NCBI GenBank assembly: GCA_014871385.1
Contig: CM026427.1
Span: 4,658,988-4,722,987 of the forward strand
Length of the DNA: 64,000 nucleotides
Reading direction: 5' to 3'
Origin: Ceratodon purpureus
Lineage: Eukaryota > Streptophyta > Bryopsida > Pseudoditrichales > Ditrichaceae
Under the pieces are notes generated by a model. The model searched no databases. It saw only the letters and a program-made list of their open reading frames with translations, and had not been told where the DNA came from. Below, piece after piece: positions 21,413 to 32,917 of this stretch (the stretch's first letter is position 1; the number at the start of each line of letters is the position of its first letter). The position numbers and the translations under genes are program-made.

Positions 21413-24400
21413 ATGAAGGAGAGTGGAGGGTCAGCTCCCTCCACTTATGTCACTCCTAAACCTAGAAGAAAACCAGGTGGTACAGATTTTACTAACAGGA
21501 GATCGAGGAAGAGGAGAGAATTACGTAGGAAGTCAAAGTCGAAAGGCAACCTCTTGAGTGCACCTCTGAAGGTTCGAGGAGCTGGGCTGCCAGTGGCAAT
21601 TAAATTTTGTAGCATCCGTAAACTCATTCTAGAGTCCATAATAGAGGTGGACGATGAGGTTTTAGAGGATACCGCAGTTGAGCATGAGGAGCATGAGGTA
21701 ATAAGTAGCGGAGAGAAACATCTGGAGATGACGGAAGAGCTAGGGTTCAATTGCAGTCCGACTTTGGAGACACCACAACCTTCGTTCGGATTCAAGGAGT
21801 GTTCAACAAGAGGGACGGATTCTCAGTCGGGCGACCATGCTAATACGGAAGTGGTAAGTTTCATAATCCATGAATTTAAAAATGCTAAATGTAAATTATG
21901 TATTTTTGTAGAGTTATATTTGGTGCGGGTTCGTTGTTTTACTGTTTAGAATAGTGAAGCTGCATTAAACTGAACGGTTGTTCAAAATAAAAGTGGAGTA
22001 GTAATTCTCGTCTTAGTCCTAAACATTTGCGCAGACTGGCGACTGCTTTAGGATTGAGCAAGATGTTTTAGAGGAGAAGACGCCAGATGTGGATACGGGC
22101 GAGGAGTCAGATCATGAGACGTTGAGAAAAGTCGCTAGGAGAGCGAGACGCCAAATTATGGAGGCGGGCGAAGGTGGGGAAGCACTTGCTGCTACACAAG
22201 CGGGGCGAGGGCACCCTGGTAGTCCTACAGAAACTAGTGGGGAGGATAGTGATTCGCTCGACATTGCGGTAGGCCCAGGAGAAGCGGACATTGATGAGGG
22301 GTCGGCCCGAGGGAGCGGTCGAAGGCCTGAGGTGAGGGGTCGTGGGAGGGGTAAGGGTCGAGGTGGGAGAGGGAAGGACTCTTTGCAAGCCCCATCGGAA
22401 CAAGCACCCGCGGCCACAGTAGAGCAGGGGACAGGTAAGGAGATGGCGGACCGAGGAGATGAGCATGGAGAGGAGCGTCTGGAGGAGGTCACTGCGAGTG
22501 AGGAAGGGAGGTCTGACCGCGGCCCTGCCACCGAGGAGGTAAGCATTGAAGTTCGGCTTTTGACTTTTTATGAGTTGTGTATGTTTCGATTTGTTGGGGT
22601 TGTGTTTGTGGGAGCTGCGGGGTGGGGGGGTAATTGGAGAGGGGCGGGTAGCAATCAGTTTTGGGGTTGAGGGAGATTGGCCCGCGGGGGGTGTGGGGAG
22701 GGATTCACTTCACATTATGGAGCTGCGGGGTGGAGGGGCATTGGAGAGGGGCCGGTTGCAATCAGTTTTGGGGTTGAGGGAGATTGGGCCGCGGGGGTTG
22801 TGGGGAGGGATTCACTTCACATTGTGGGAGCTGCGGGGTGGAGGGGCATTGGAGAGGGGCGGGTTGCAATCAGTTTTGGGGTTGAGGGAGATTGGGCCGC
22901 GGGGGTTGTGGGGAGGGATTCTGTACAGAATGCCTTGGGTGGGGGGTGGGGGGGCATTGGGGAGGGGCGGGTTGCAATCAGATTTGGGGTTGAGGGAGAT
23001 TGGGCCGCGGGGGTTGTGGGGAGGGATTCTGTACAGAATGCCTTGGGTAGGGGGTGGGGGGGCATTGGGGAGGGGCGGGTTGCAATCAGTTTTGGGGTTG
23101 AGGGAGATTGGGCCGCGGGGGGTGTGGGGAGGGATTCACTTCACATTATGGAGCTGCGGGGTGGAGGGGCATTGGAGAGGGGCGGGTTGCAATCAGTTTT
23201 GGGGTTGAGGGAGATTGGGCCGCGGGGGTTGTGGGGAGGGATTCACTTCACATTGTGGGAGCTGCGGGGTGGAGGGGCATTGGAGAGGGGCGGGTTGCAA
23301 TCAGTTTTGGGGTTGAGGGAGATTGGGCCGCGGGGGTTGTGGGGAGGGATTCTGTACAGAATGCCTTGGGTGGGGGGTGGGGGGGCATTGGGGAGGGGCG
23401 GGTTGCAATCAGTTTTGGGGTTGAGGGAGATTGGGCCGCGGGGGTTGTGGGGAGGGATTCTGTACAGAATGCCTTGGATGGGGGGTGGGGGGGCATTGGG
23501 GAGGGGCGGGTTGCAATAAGTTTTGGGGTTGAGGGAGATTGGGCCGCGGGGGTTGTCGGGAGGGATTCACTTCACATTGTGGGAGCTGCGGGGTGGGGGG
23601 GGCATTGGGGAGGGGCGGGTTGCAATCAGTTTTGGGGTTGAGGGAGATTGGGCCGCGGGGGTTGTGGGGAGGGATTTTGTACAGAATGCCTTGGGTAGGG
23701 GGTGGGGGGGCATTGGGGAGGGGCGGGTTGCAATCAGTTTTGGGGTTGAGGGAGATTGGGCCGCGGGGGTTGTGGGGAGGGATTCACTTCACATTGTGGG
23801 AGCTGCGGGGTGGGGGGGCATTGGGGAGGGGCGGGTTGCAATCAGATTTGGGGTTGAGGGAGATTGGGCCGCGGGGGTTGTGGGGAGGGATTCTGTACAG
23901 AATGCCTTGGATGGGGGGTGGGGGGGCATTGGGGAGGGGCGGGTTGCAATCAGTTTTGGGGTTGAGGGAGATTGGGCCGCGGGGGTTGTGGGGAGGGATT
24001 CTGTACAGAATGCCTTGGGTGGGGGGTGGGGGGACATTGGGGAGGGGCGGGTTGCAATCAATTTTGGGGTTGAGGGAGATTGGGCCGCGGGGGTTGTGGG
24101 GAGGGATTCACTTCACATTATGGAGCTGCGGGGTGGGGGGGCATTGGGGAGGGGCGGGTTGCAATCAGATTTGGGGTTGAGGGAGATTGGGCCGCGGGGG
24201 TTGTGGGGAGGGATTCTGTACAGAATGCCTTGGATGGGGGGTGGGGGGGCATTGGGGAGGGGCGGGTTGCAATCAGTTTTGGGGTTGAGGGAGATTGGGC
24301 CGCGGGGGTTGTGGGGAGGGATTCTGTACAGAATGCCTTGGATGGGGGGTGGGGGGGGCATTGGGGAGGGGCGGGTTGCAATCAGATTTGGGGTTGAGGG

Positions 24401-27400
24401 AGATTGGGCCGCGGGGGTTGTGGGGAGGGATTCTGTACAGAATGCCTTGGATGGGGGGTGGGGGGGGCATTGGGGAGGGGCGGGTTGCAATCAGTTTTGG
24501 GGTTGAGGGAGATTGGGCCGCGGGGGTTGTGGGGAGGGATTCTGTACAGAATGCCTTGGGTGGGGGGTGGGGGGACATTGGGGAGGGGCGGGTTGCAATC
24601 AGATTTGGGGTTGAGGGAGATTGGGCCGCGGGGGTTGTGGGGAGGGATTCTGTACAGAATGCCTTGGGTGGGGGGTGGGGGGGCATTGGGGAGGGGCGGG
24701 TTGCAATAAGTTTTGGGGTTGAGGGAGATTGGGCCGCGGGGGTTGTGGGGAGGGATTCACTTCACATTGTGGGAGCTGCGGGGTGGGGGGGCATTGGGGA
24801 GGGGCGGGTTGCAATCAGATTTGGGGTTGAGGGAGATTGGGCCGCGGGGGTTGTGGGGAGGGATTCTGTATAGAATGCCTTGGGTGGGGGGTGGGGGGGC
24901 ATTGGGGAGGGGCGGGTTGCAATCAGTTTTGGGGTTGAGGGAGATTGGGCCGCGGGGGTTGTGGGGAGGGATTCACTTCACATTGTGGGAGCTGCGGGGT
25001 GGAGGGACATAAGGGAGGATATTGTTGGGATTGCATTTATTTGCTGGAGTCTTATAATTTGTTTGTTGTTTCTGTTGTAGGAGGTCACTGATCAACTTAC
25101 TGCAACTGATGGTGATGGTCCAACTCCTGTAGAAACTGAGGTGATTTAATCTGATTTCCTGTTTTCAATATTGCAATGTAGAATAAACTTCTTTAAGTAG
25201 TTTTGTAACCTTAATTGGTTAATTGACAATGTATTTTTTCCTCTGCATGTAGGTATTCTCAGATGCACCCTTGTCCATCAGTTCCCCAATCACAGTGATC
25301 AATGTCTCTGACCTCTCGGATTCATTTGATCAGCCCCATTTATGTAGGTTTGATTTAGGAAACCCTGTAGGTTTAGGTAGTGGACCTCTCGAGGTCCACT
25401 CTCCTCAGTACATGCCTACATCTCCTGTCTATGAGCCTACATCTCCGGGCTACATGCCCACTTCTCCACGACTTGGTACCCCGCCGATGTCTCCACCTTC
25501 TCCTTCCTCGCCTATTAGAGTGAGGAGGCCAGCCCATGTTGTCTTCGCCCTCCCGGCGATACTACCATGCCCTGTCCAACAGACCAGGCGTTTTTTAAGG
25601 AGGCGCCGTCATTGGAACTGTAGACAGGCTAGGGAGTATTATAGCCGTGCTCCACGTACATAGTTGCCTATGTACACCTTTCTACTGATGACGATTGGTA
25701 TCAGTACATGAAGCTATTGTTCTATTCTTTTTCATAATTGCATTACTTGTTTTGATCCTTATCTTGGAATCAATTTTGAAAATGTAGTACTTCTTGCAGG
25801 TAACTCAGACACAGGATATGTTGCCAGCGCCATCTTGTCCTCCTGATTTGACGAATGTAGTGGACAGTGAATTGGAACATCGGGTACAACACAAGCAAGA
25901 CTCCAATGGCGTCATCAATAAGCTCCGAATACTTCCAAAGACAAAGTCGCGTATCCAAGTTCCCCTTTGCAGGATGCTCTCAATGGCAAGAGTGCGACCT
26001 GTAGGAGAAATGGGAGTTCAACATTTGGAGCGAGAGTTTGTCAAAGGCTATAGAGATGGAGACCGTGTCATGTACATTTCCATCTACAACCACGAAGAGA
26101 AGACAGCCGATGTCACTGAGGAGATCAAGGCTGACTGGAGCCCGTCTTGGCAAAAAGTTAATGATGCTTTTGAAGATGAGCTCTTGGCCGACCCGGATTG
26201 GAAGGAGTTCTCTGGGAAGATGTTCTATGTCTGGGAAGGTAACCATCGCCTTGCCGCATGGTACAGACATATCAACAAGCATCACAGCGACAATCCAGCG
26301 TGGCACATCTCTGTGCATTGCATTGTTCTTGATCCACGCGGTCATGTTGGAAACCTTCTTCATGCCATGCATGACATTAACTGGTAAGAATTAACTCCCT
26401 CTACTTCGTCTACACCTCTTGAACGTCGATTCAACTTGTACTTTATGCTTATTATTAACTTCCGTCTATTTGTACAGGTCCACAGAAAATGATCACGTGA
26501 AGAGTAATATTCTGGCAAAACTTTATCGTATTCGCTCCTTTGGTGTGATGAAATTGGAGGAATTCAAGGATCTGCTTTCACCACAGGAGTATGCTTTAGC
26601 ATTGAATCACAAACCAGCTACTCCATCCTGGTTTACCTTGCCAACAAAAGTATTCATCGCTTTTCTTTATCGTGTAAGCACTAATTCCTCCCCACCTCAC
26701 GCTTCCATTTGGCAATTGATTTACTTTGCTTCATACAGTTCCTCTAACATTACTTTGTGTTCCAGCGAGAAATTGTGGTTGCTTCTGACGAAGCTGCCAG
26801 AATCTACAAGGAGAAAACACCCATTGAAGACCAAACCGCGACTGGTGTTTGGGATGCCATGAATGCGGCTTCAAACAACATGGTGGAATCGATTAAGAGG
26901 AAGGACTTCACCAAGTACTTGGCAATTGCAAATCCCAAGAATGGTGACGACTTCCTCAACGAGGTGAGACTTTCATCGTGGTTGAGTTTACTAGTTTGTA
27001 TCACAACAACATTTACGTATTCTTTTTTTCTAAAACTCCTGAACTTATTGCAGATTAATCGACATTTCAGTGACATCTCAAAACCTGAGATGTCACTTGA
27101 TAAGCTCCAGAAGATTGTTCCAGCATCCGTCGAGGCGAAGTACAAGGCTCGTTGGTTGAGGTGGTGGAACTCATCTCTGAGTTCCCGATTGTCTTACAGA
27201 TTTCTACCACTTGAATTCAAGGATACCGAATTTGACCCATGGTTGAACAAGGCCTCATTCTGGGCTGGGGTACAATTTCTTAAAAAACCTTTCCAATTAC
27301 ATTACGCATTATTCTCTTCCTCGATTCTTTCTCATTGCTAATTAATTGAATTCTGAATTACAGTTGGAGGAAGCCGTCATTAATGCATTCGAGGACATAT

Positions 27401-29772
27401 GCAACGCGGAGAACATCGTTATCAATTGGAAGGCCTTTCCTGAAGTACAAGAACCGGGCGATTATGTGGAGAGTTCACGTATTCTCTTGTGGGACAAGGC
27501 CTTCCCTACGTTCATTGGAAAATCGGCAGATAAGCCCTTCGACAAGAAGTCCATTTTTGCAAAATTTCCTGGAACCGCCCAGGTTGTCAAGCGGGTTACT
27601 TACCGGTACGATACATTCCTTTTAATCAGATTCAAATTCCATAACGAGGTCTCTTTATCTCTTTGATACTAACCTTCTACATATTGGTTTACATAGGTAC
27701 TTCAAGCGAGAGCTTCTTCTGAAGGGGGCAATCAAGGTTCAGCAGCTCCCCAACTACTTCCTTGCTTGGACGTCGAAAACCTCGGACCAGTGTATCTATT
27801 CTCCCCAACAGTTGAAAAGGTACAAAGCTCCTCACTTGCTCGAGGGATGCTGGTATCTCGATTGCTCTCGTGGTTTCACGATTGACTCAGAGGCGGACCT
27901 CAAGACTCTACACGATGGGGGTGAGGTTGTGGCGGAGGACTCCGTGGATGATGCAGAAGGTCGTGAAGGAGAGCAGGATCAGTCTTCTGCTCCACCACCG
28001 AAGAGAGGGAGAGGAAGGCGACTGAAATCTCTGCGTTCTCAGTCAGAGGCATCACAGCAAACTGGTGCGGAGTCTTCCGCGCCAGCTGAGAAGGCACCAG
28101 AGCCGTCTCCGGGTGTTGTCGTTACCAACCCTTCTCCAGCTTCTTCGCCGGCTCCTTCATCGATCAGTGCTTCGGAGATCACCAGAGGCCTCCTTCAGCA
28201 GAGGAAGGCCAAACTATATCCTCAAACAACTTCTTCCGCTGGAGCTTCGATTTCCACACATGTTTCCGTCTTCAACTCATCTGTGGATTCCATGTTATGG
28301 CGAAATAGGAGACAGGAGAGAAAAGGTGGCGACCCGGATTGGATCAAGACTCAAGACTTCATTCGCAAGGTTTGTTCCTATATTTTGACATTTAATGGAT
28401 TCTGCCACCTCTACTCGCTATGTAGTTACTAACTCTCCTTTCTTGTTTCCTCAAGTTTGGAGCAGGCCGCGAAAACGAAGTTCCGGACCGGTGCAAACAA
28501 GAGGACCATCTGGGAGTCGACTTGATCATTGCCGACATCCCTGAGAATCTTCCCGTCCCATCCGTTTCCGTTCCCCCCACGAGTATTCCGCCTTGGAACT
28601 CTCGCTACAAGGATTATTTGTACGACATCTTCCATTTTGCAGATGAATTCCTGCAGAAAGATGGTGCCATCTGCCTCATCTACAACACTGATCAGAAGCT
28701 GGCTAAGGATATCGAGGAAGAAGCTGCTGGTGGTGGATACGTGCTGTTCAAGGACTGGTGGGGTGTCAATGTACTCGGCCTGACTTCTCCAACGAACCCC
28801 GAGAACTTGGTACTTTTCCTAAACATGCCCTTCTCTTTGCTTACTGATAACCCTTCCGCTTCATTTTACTCACTAGTTTTGCTTGACTGCAGACTATGCG
28901 GTTCTGGATTCGCGTCTACGTTCGTAGTGGCAGTACTTTCTCCTTCCAGACGAAGAAGGAAGAGCTGATACATGGGCTCCTCAACATTACCGAGAGTGGT
29001 GCCATTTTCAACCTCACCGATCTGGACTCGCAGCTCATGAATGGGGAGGTGCCGTGGAGAGGCCCAAGGGAGAAATCCCCTGAGATGATGCAGGGCATAA
29101 TTGAGGAGCTGTCAAAGCCCGGCGACATAGTCCTTGATTGGAATGCTGGGACAGGTAACTCTTCTTACATATCTCTGCTTCATTTTTCCTCTCGTTTTTC
29201 CCACAGTTTCTCATTTTTTTGTTTCTCTCCGAGTTTCAGGGGCCTCCATCAAGGCCGCCCAGGCTGTTGGTCGTCACATTCTCACTTTTGAGGATGACGA
29301 AGCCATATTCAACGCCCTTCTCAAACCATCCGCCATGGGTCCTCCTAAACATCCAAGGCCGGCAGCAGCAGGCGAAGCGCCTCCAAAGAGAGCAAGACCT
29401 GACAAGTGGTGTAAGTCTTTTATTCTTTGTTCAAATTATCCAAGCATTGCTTCTCTTTGCAGCTCTACGTACTCGATCTAACCACAATCGGTTCTCTATT
29501 GCAGAGTAGTTTCAGCAACACCGCCACGTGGGCCATCATCAGTGTCCACTCCATCGTGGCGTCTTCATTCCAGCCCGATTCAGCCTTTCATACTTCCGGA
29601 CTACGCAGAGGACTTAGCACAGGCGTTTCAATCTGGAGCCCTCACTTATGTTCCTAGTCGGCCAACTACTTTTGATCCTAGGGCCCTTCTATTCGTCGAT
29701 GACGAGGCGGTAGAAGGAGATTCAGAGTCATCTAGTTCTGAGAGTGAAAGTAGCGACTGTAGCATGTTGTGA
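21413..29772 (+). CDS. ParB-like / beta-class DNA methyltransferase-like protein of element X (1385 aa)
   Basis: Exons: 21413-21853, 22035-22538, 25081-25140, 25800-26383, 26478-26673, 26766-26963, 27054-27269, 27364-27605, 27697-28369, 28456-28809, 28893-29154, 29240-29410, 29516-29772. All phases close. Residues 1-335 are basic (KPRRKPGG, RGRGRGKGRGGRGK) mixed with acidic stretches. Residues about 395-520 resemble the ParB/sulfiredoxin fold, with VRPVGEMGVQHLEREF followed by the signature GNHRLAAW. Residues about 860-990 are Pro/Ser-rich with KRGRGRR. Residues about 1040-1275 show DLIIADIPEN (motif IV position), then KPGDIVLDWNAGTG and AAQAVGRHI (motif I position). That order (IV before I) is that of beta-class N4/N6 methyltransferases. 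The canonical DPPY is DIPE here, so catalysis is uncertain. ParB-methyltransferase pairing is known from bacteria and phages; in a plant MULE it is unexpected. Confidence 0.72.
22607..25012 (+). repeat. G-rich 108-bp minisatellite, about 22 units, in intron 2 of the X2 ParB/methyltransferase gene
   Basis: Each unit holds GGTTGAGGGAGATTGGGCC, GGGGAGGGATTC and GGGTTGCAATCAG. Two unit types alternate irregularly: one with TTCACTTCACATTGTGGGAGC, the other with CTGTACAGAATGCCTTGG. Spacing of the second marker is 108 bp (22921 to 23029; 23352 to 23460), which is 36 codons, so all frames stay open for long distances and produce spurious Gly-rich proteins. The sense strand has many G-runs able to form quadruplexes. 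The matching intron of X1, as far as visible (1-143), lacks it. Confidence 0.95.
25253..25663 (+). CDS. Alternative 3'-terminal exon with CTD-like heptads (X2)
   Basis: Acceptor tctgcatgtag ending at 25252; 137 codons to TAG at 25661-25663. It has three heptad-like repeats, YMPTSPV, YEPTSPG and YMPTSPR, then the same PPMSPPSPSSP stretch and Arg-rich tail as in X1. It joins in phase to exon 25081-25140, giving a 471-aa isoform that lacks the ParB and methyltransferase regions. X1 has two more YMPTSPV repeats, so the repeat number changes as in true CTDs. Confidence 0.65.
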   Translation, partial: VFSDAPLSISSPITVINVSDLSDSFDQPHLCRFDLGNPVGLGSGPLEVHSPQYMPTSPVYEPTSPGYMPTSPRLGTPPMSPPSPSSPIRVRRPAHVVFALPAILPCPVQQTRRFLRRRRHWNCRQAREYYSRAPRT

Positions 29773-30121
29773 TTTTGAAGGAGGCTTCGGTCTATTGTTG
29801 TTTTCATTGGATTTGATTTGATTTGATCAAACCTTGCCTCCTTTATGTTCTTTAAAGTTTGTTTTTTTTCCTAGTGCATTTACATAATCCTATGAAAGAA
29901 TTATTTGTTTGATCTAAAACTTAACGCATGGTCATAGTATCTTCCCTAAACCCATGACAAATCTAACAAAATGTATGCATGACGTCATCATGACATCAGC
30001 CCTAATTTGTATCTTAGAGAACAAACGTAATAAATTCTTACCAGAGTTAACCCTGATCTCCACGGTAATATACTCTTTTCCTAAAAAAAGTGTCAAAATC
30101 AAGCCTTAATTTAGTAATTTT

Positions 30122-30239
30122 CCACGGTTATAGGGTCTACTTTGCTTTTGAAAATTTTGATAATTGTCAATTTTGTGCTCTCCATTCTGTGCTCTCCGCT
30201 CTCCGCTCTACGCTCTCCGCTCACATACGAACTTTCCCC
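30122..30239 (-). repeat. Right terminal inverted repeat of X2
   Basis: CCACGGTTATAGGGTC at 30122-30137, then CTCTCCGCT reiterations to 30239. Nearly identical to 6420-6537 of X1 and inverted relative to 15036-15241. Confidence 0.87.
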
Positions 30240-30250
30240 AGCTGTATGCG
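30240..30250 (+). repeat. Right target-site duplication of X2
   Basis: AGCTGTATGCG, the exact partner of 15025-15035. Confidence 0.92.
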
Positions 30251-30332
30251 CTTGATTCGCTGCCTTCGCTTGATGATGGGATTTCTCCATACCCTGGCAA
30301 CTCCATACGGCCAGACTACCGTATTCCTCCAC
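30251..30332 (-). CDS. Element Y hypothetical protein 3, upstream part of the split exon
   Basis: Open minus-strand frame (EEYGSLAVWSCQ, then MEKSHHQAKAANQAHTA) that continues into 15024-14608 once X2 is removed. The exon start is not fixed; a candidate acceptor lies near 30345. Confidence 0.45.
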
Positions 30333-30416
30333 AAACCAACTGCCATGCCTGACAATTACATGCTGTCAACAGCCACTCCAAGGTTAGTCCTGGATAGAGA
30401 ATTGACAAAAGTGAGG

Positions 30417-32917
30417 TCAGCCATCAACCCCTAATTCATCCCAAACCTCGTTCATATAACTCACCATGTAGTGCGACACATGCTCCTCTCCGAAGGCCTC
30501 CAAAAATGTTCTCCCCCACGTTTCTATCTTCCCTTTGAACTGGAGTCGTTGTTCTGCTGTCAGCACCAAGCCGCTGAAATATGGTAGAACCTCTTCAAAG
30601 GCTTGCCACATAGCAGCCCTTGCCCTACGATGTGCACCGCCGCCACTATTATTGCTCTCTGCTTGACATATGTCTTTCCAGGCCTTGTCGTTTCCAGACC
30701 ATACGCTTGGTTTAAATAGTCTGCTAGCAACAACCCCACTGAAAGATGGCTTCTGTGGCACATTTCCTGTGCTGCCACTCAGTTTCGGATCCTTTCTAAT
30801 CTCCACATTGCCACCGTGAGCCCCGATAGCTGACAAGGACTTCTCCATTTGCTCTATAGCTGTAGCCCTCAGTCTTTGATCTTGTATGTTCCAGACATAA
30901 ATGATGTGTTGATGCACAATCTTCTCCGCTAGGCGAACTAGGGCGTGAAGTGTACAAATGTGCACTCTTTGCAACGGAATTGGCAAGATAGGCCTCCACC
31001 TTGTATGTGCACGCACGTCACATGGTTCTGGCTCCACAGAGTTGGCAAACAGTCCCCCCACCCAGTTCGGTTTCCCACGTTTTCTGATGGCAGCACTCGC
31101 CTGGCTTGCTGTCCCTACGGTAGGCTTAGCCCTCTTCTGCTCGCAGTATATGCAGTTCATCGCACACGACGGCCCCGACTGAAGCCCGTACATACACTTG
31201 ATCGTCTTCATGTCCGCAGCGAGATGCCACTCCACATGGAATTCTCCAACTTCAGGGACCGTGAGTTTCTCACCACTGGACTGTGCTGCAATCACAGATG
31301 GAAATTTGGATTTCCCAAATATCCACGACAGAACTTCGTAGGACTCTTTTTCCACTTGAAAGGTTGCCACTGGCCAGATTTCCTGCTCCGACTGGACTGA
31401 GAAAAACAGGGCATGGTTTCTCTGAATGTCTGGGTCGAGCGCCCTATTCATCAATGTGATGCTGACCCGTTCAAACTTCTTGCCATTGACAATCTCGGCC
31501 TCGTCCAATTTCATGACAAATACCAGCGGTGCCCCTCTTAACTCTGTGGAAACATGGCGAGTGGATGTGTAAGTCACGGTTAATTGATAAATAACCCTGC
31601 TGGCAGCAAACTCTGAAAACAACAGTCTGAGGTGATTACGTTACCTTCTTCCGTGATGCCGTAGAAGATCACCATGCTCCTTTGGACCACCTCAAGTTCT
31701 GTGAATAGGGAATTCTTGTCAGTCAAAACGACTTCCTTTACCATGTCCTCGGACTTCTTGTTCTTCTTAGAACTTGCTGGCAGCGTAAGTCGACCTTCAG
31801 CATGGTAGTATTCGCCAATATACTGTGGCAGGTTTGCATTTAACTCCTGCCGAAGCAGTTTCACGTGATAGGGGCTCGGCAAAATACTCCCGGAGACTCT
31901 TTTGTTCAGAGCAGCAATGGGAGCCTTCACAGATTTGTAGAGAGCACCATATCCCCGATGGGAAACCCCTGCCTGGTCGCAAGCAGCAAGAATTTTGTCC
32001 GGTCCAATATTCTTACCAATCGATTTGAGCACATTTTTCGCAATATCTGATTGAACATGTGCCATTGCAGGCTGAGAAGCGAGCGCTACACCTTCATGCC
32101 GTGACAAAATTCGAGCTAGTGCTACTGCAGTCCTATTTTGGGACTCTTTATCCCCCCGCAGTCGAGAGCACTTCCGGTTCTCTCGGTTCCTTTCGACAAC
32201 AAACTGCACCACATCTGGTTGCAGCACTGTCTGCACAAGCTTCACTCTTGCTTTTGATCCACCTGATCCAGGTTTTAACTCGTGAATCCCTCTGAGAGCC
32301 CTCCTCCTATTTCGCATGCCCATGGGGGTCTCCTTCTCGAAGCTGGCCCTCCGCTGGCAGCGGTCAACGTCTTCTTGGAGACCCCGCACATGGCGCTCCA
32401 ATTGCTCCACCCTTTGGGCATGGCAATCACGGACAGCCTGTAATTCAGCTTGCAAATCCCTGCATTTCTTCTCTAACTCAAGGCAACGCATTCTCCCCAA
32501 TTGGACATCTTGGGCTGCCCTTGAGTTGCTGGCCAGAGCTTCGCCTCTAAGCTGAAGCACTTCTTCGCTCAACTGTGCCAACTGGATCCGCGTCTCCTCC
32601 TGTGTAGAACCATGTACACAATGATCCAGCAGCCTGTGTGTATATCCGCGAAGACCCTGCTCTCCATGACATATGAATTCAACGAACTCTTTTAGCGACT
32701 TGATTGGAGGTGGCTTCCCTGTCATTGGGTCAATAGGGTAAATGTCTTCATTGATCCACAAGTCAATGTTCGTGTCTCCACGCAACCTCCGTGTTGGAAA
32801 CGAGCTCCTCATGCACAGCTCCACTTGCGTAGAACCTCGTCTCATGACCGGGGCATAGCGTGTGTCCAGTGCAAAGTGGGGAATGTACAGATTGCTTCGT
32901 TCAGCCCTTGCTGCCAT
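30417..32917 (-). CDS. Element Y large protein, candidate transposase
   Basis: ATG at 32917 opens a frame to 31580. A second frame, shifted relative to the first, overlaps it and runs from 31622 to TGA at 30417. Together they encode about 820 aa. The first part has a heptad-rich coiled coil (about residues 125-200) and a basic segment. The second part has HLAADMKTIKCMYGLQSG, then CIYCEQKR (CxxC), then HICTLHALVRLAEKIVHQH. An Asp-leading strand, a CxxC knuckle and a downstream His-rich helix in that order recall the insertion region of RNase H-fold transposases (hAT, Transib/RAG type), but I cannot place all three acidic residues. The frames could be joined by a 32-bp intron (31613-31644), which is unusually short, or by a frameshift. 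Confidence 0.5.

Larger units (their letters stand above)
15036..30239. mobile_element. Element X copy 2 (X2), complete 15.2-kb Mutator-like element with ParB/methyltransferase cargo
   Basis: It is flanked by a perfect 11-bp direct duplication. Terminal inverted repeats (15036-15241 and 30122-30239) share the outer GTGAGCGGAGAGCG units and the inner GACCCTATAACCRTGG block. Contents: a small acidic ORF (15983-16435, plus), a MULE transposase gene (16690-20368, minus, one nonsense codon) and the ParB/methyltransferase-like gene (21413-29772, plus). The last two are divergent, with about 1 kb between their start codons. The element sits in an exon of element Y. The cargo gene is also present in X1 with the same structure, so it is a stable component of the family rather than a one-off capture. 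Confidence 0.92.

Noticed and set aside
22570-24873. Many long Gly-rich or Pro-rich open frames on both strands
   Set aside because: They are translations of the 108-bp minisatellite; a period of 36 codons keeps all frames open. They lie in an intron with good GT-AG borders.
22607-25012. CRISPR-like array of regular repeats
   Set aside because: The units are contiguous 108-bp repeats without unique spacers, in a eukaryotic intron.
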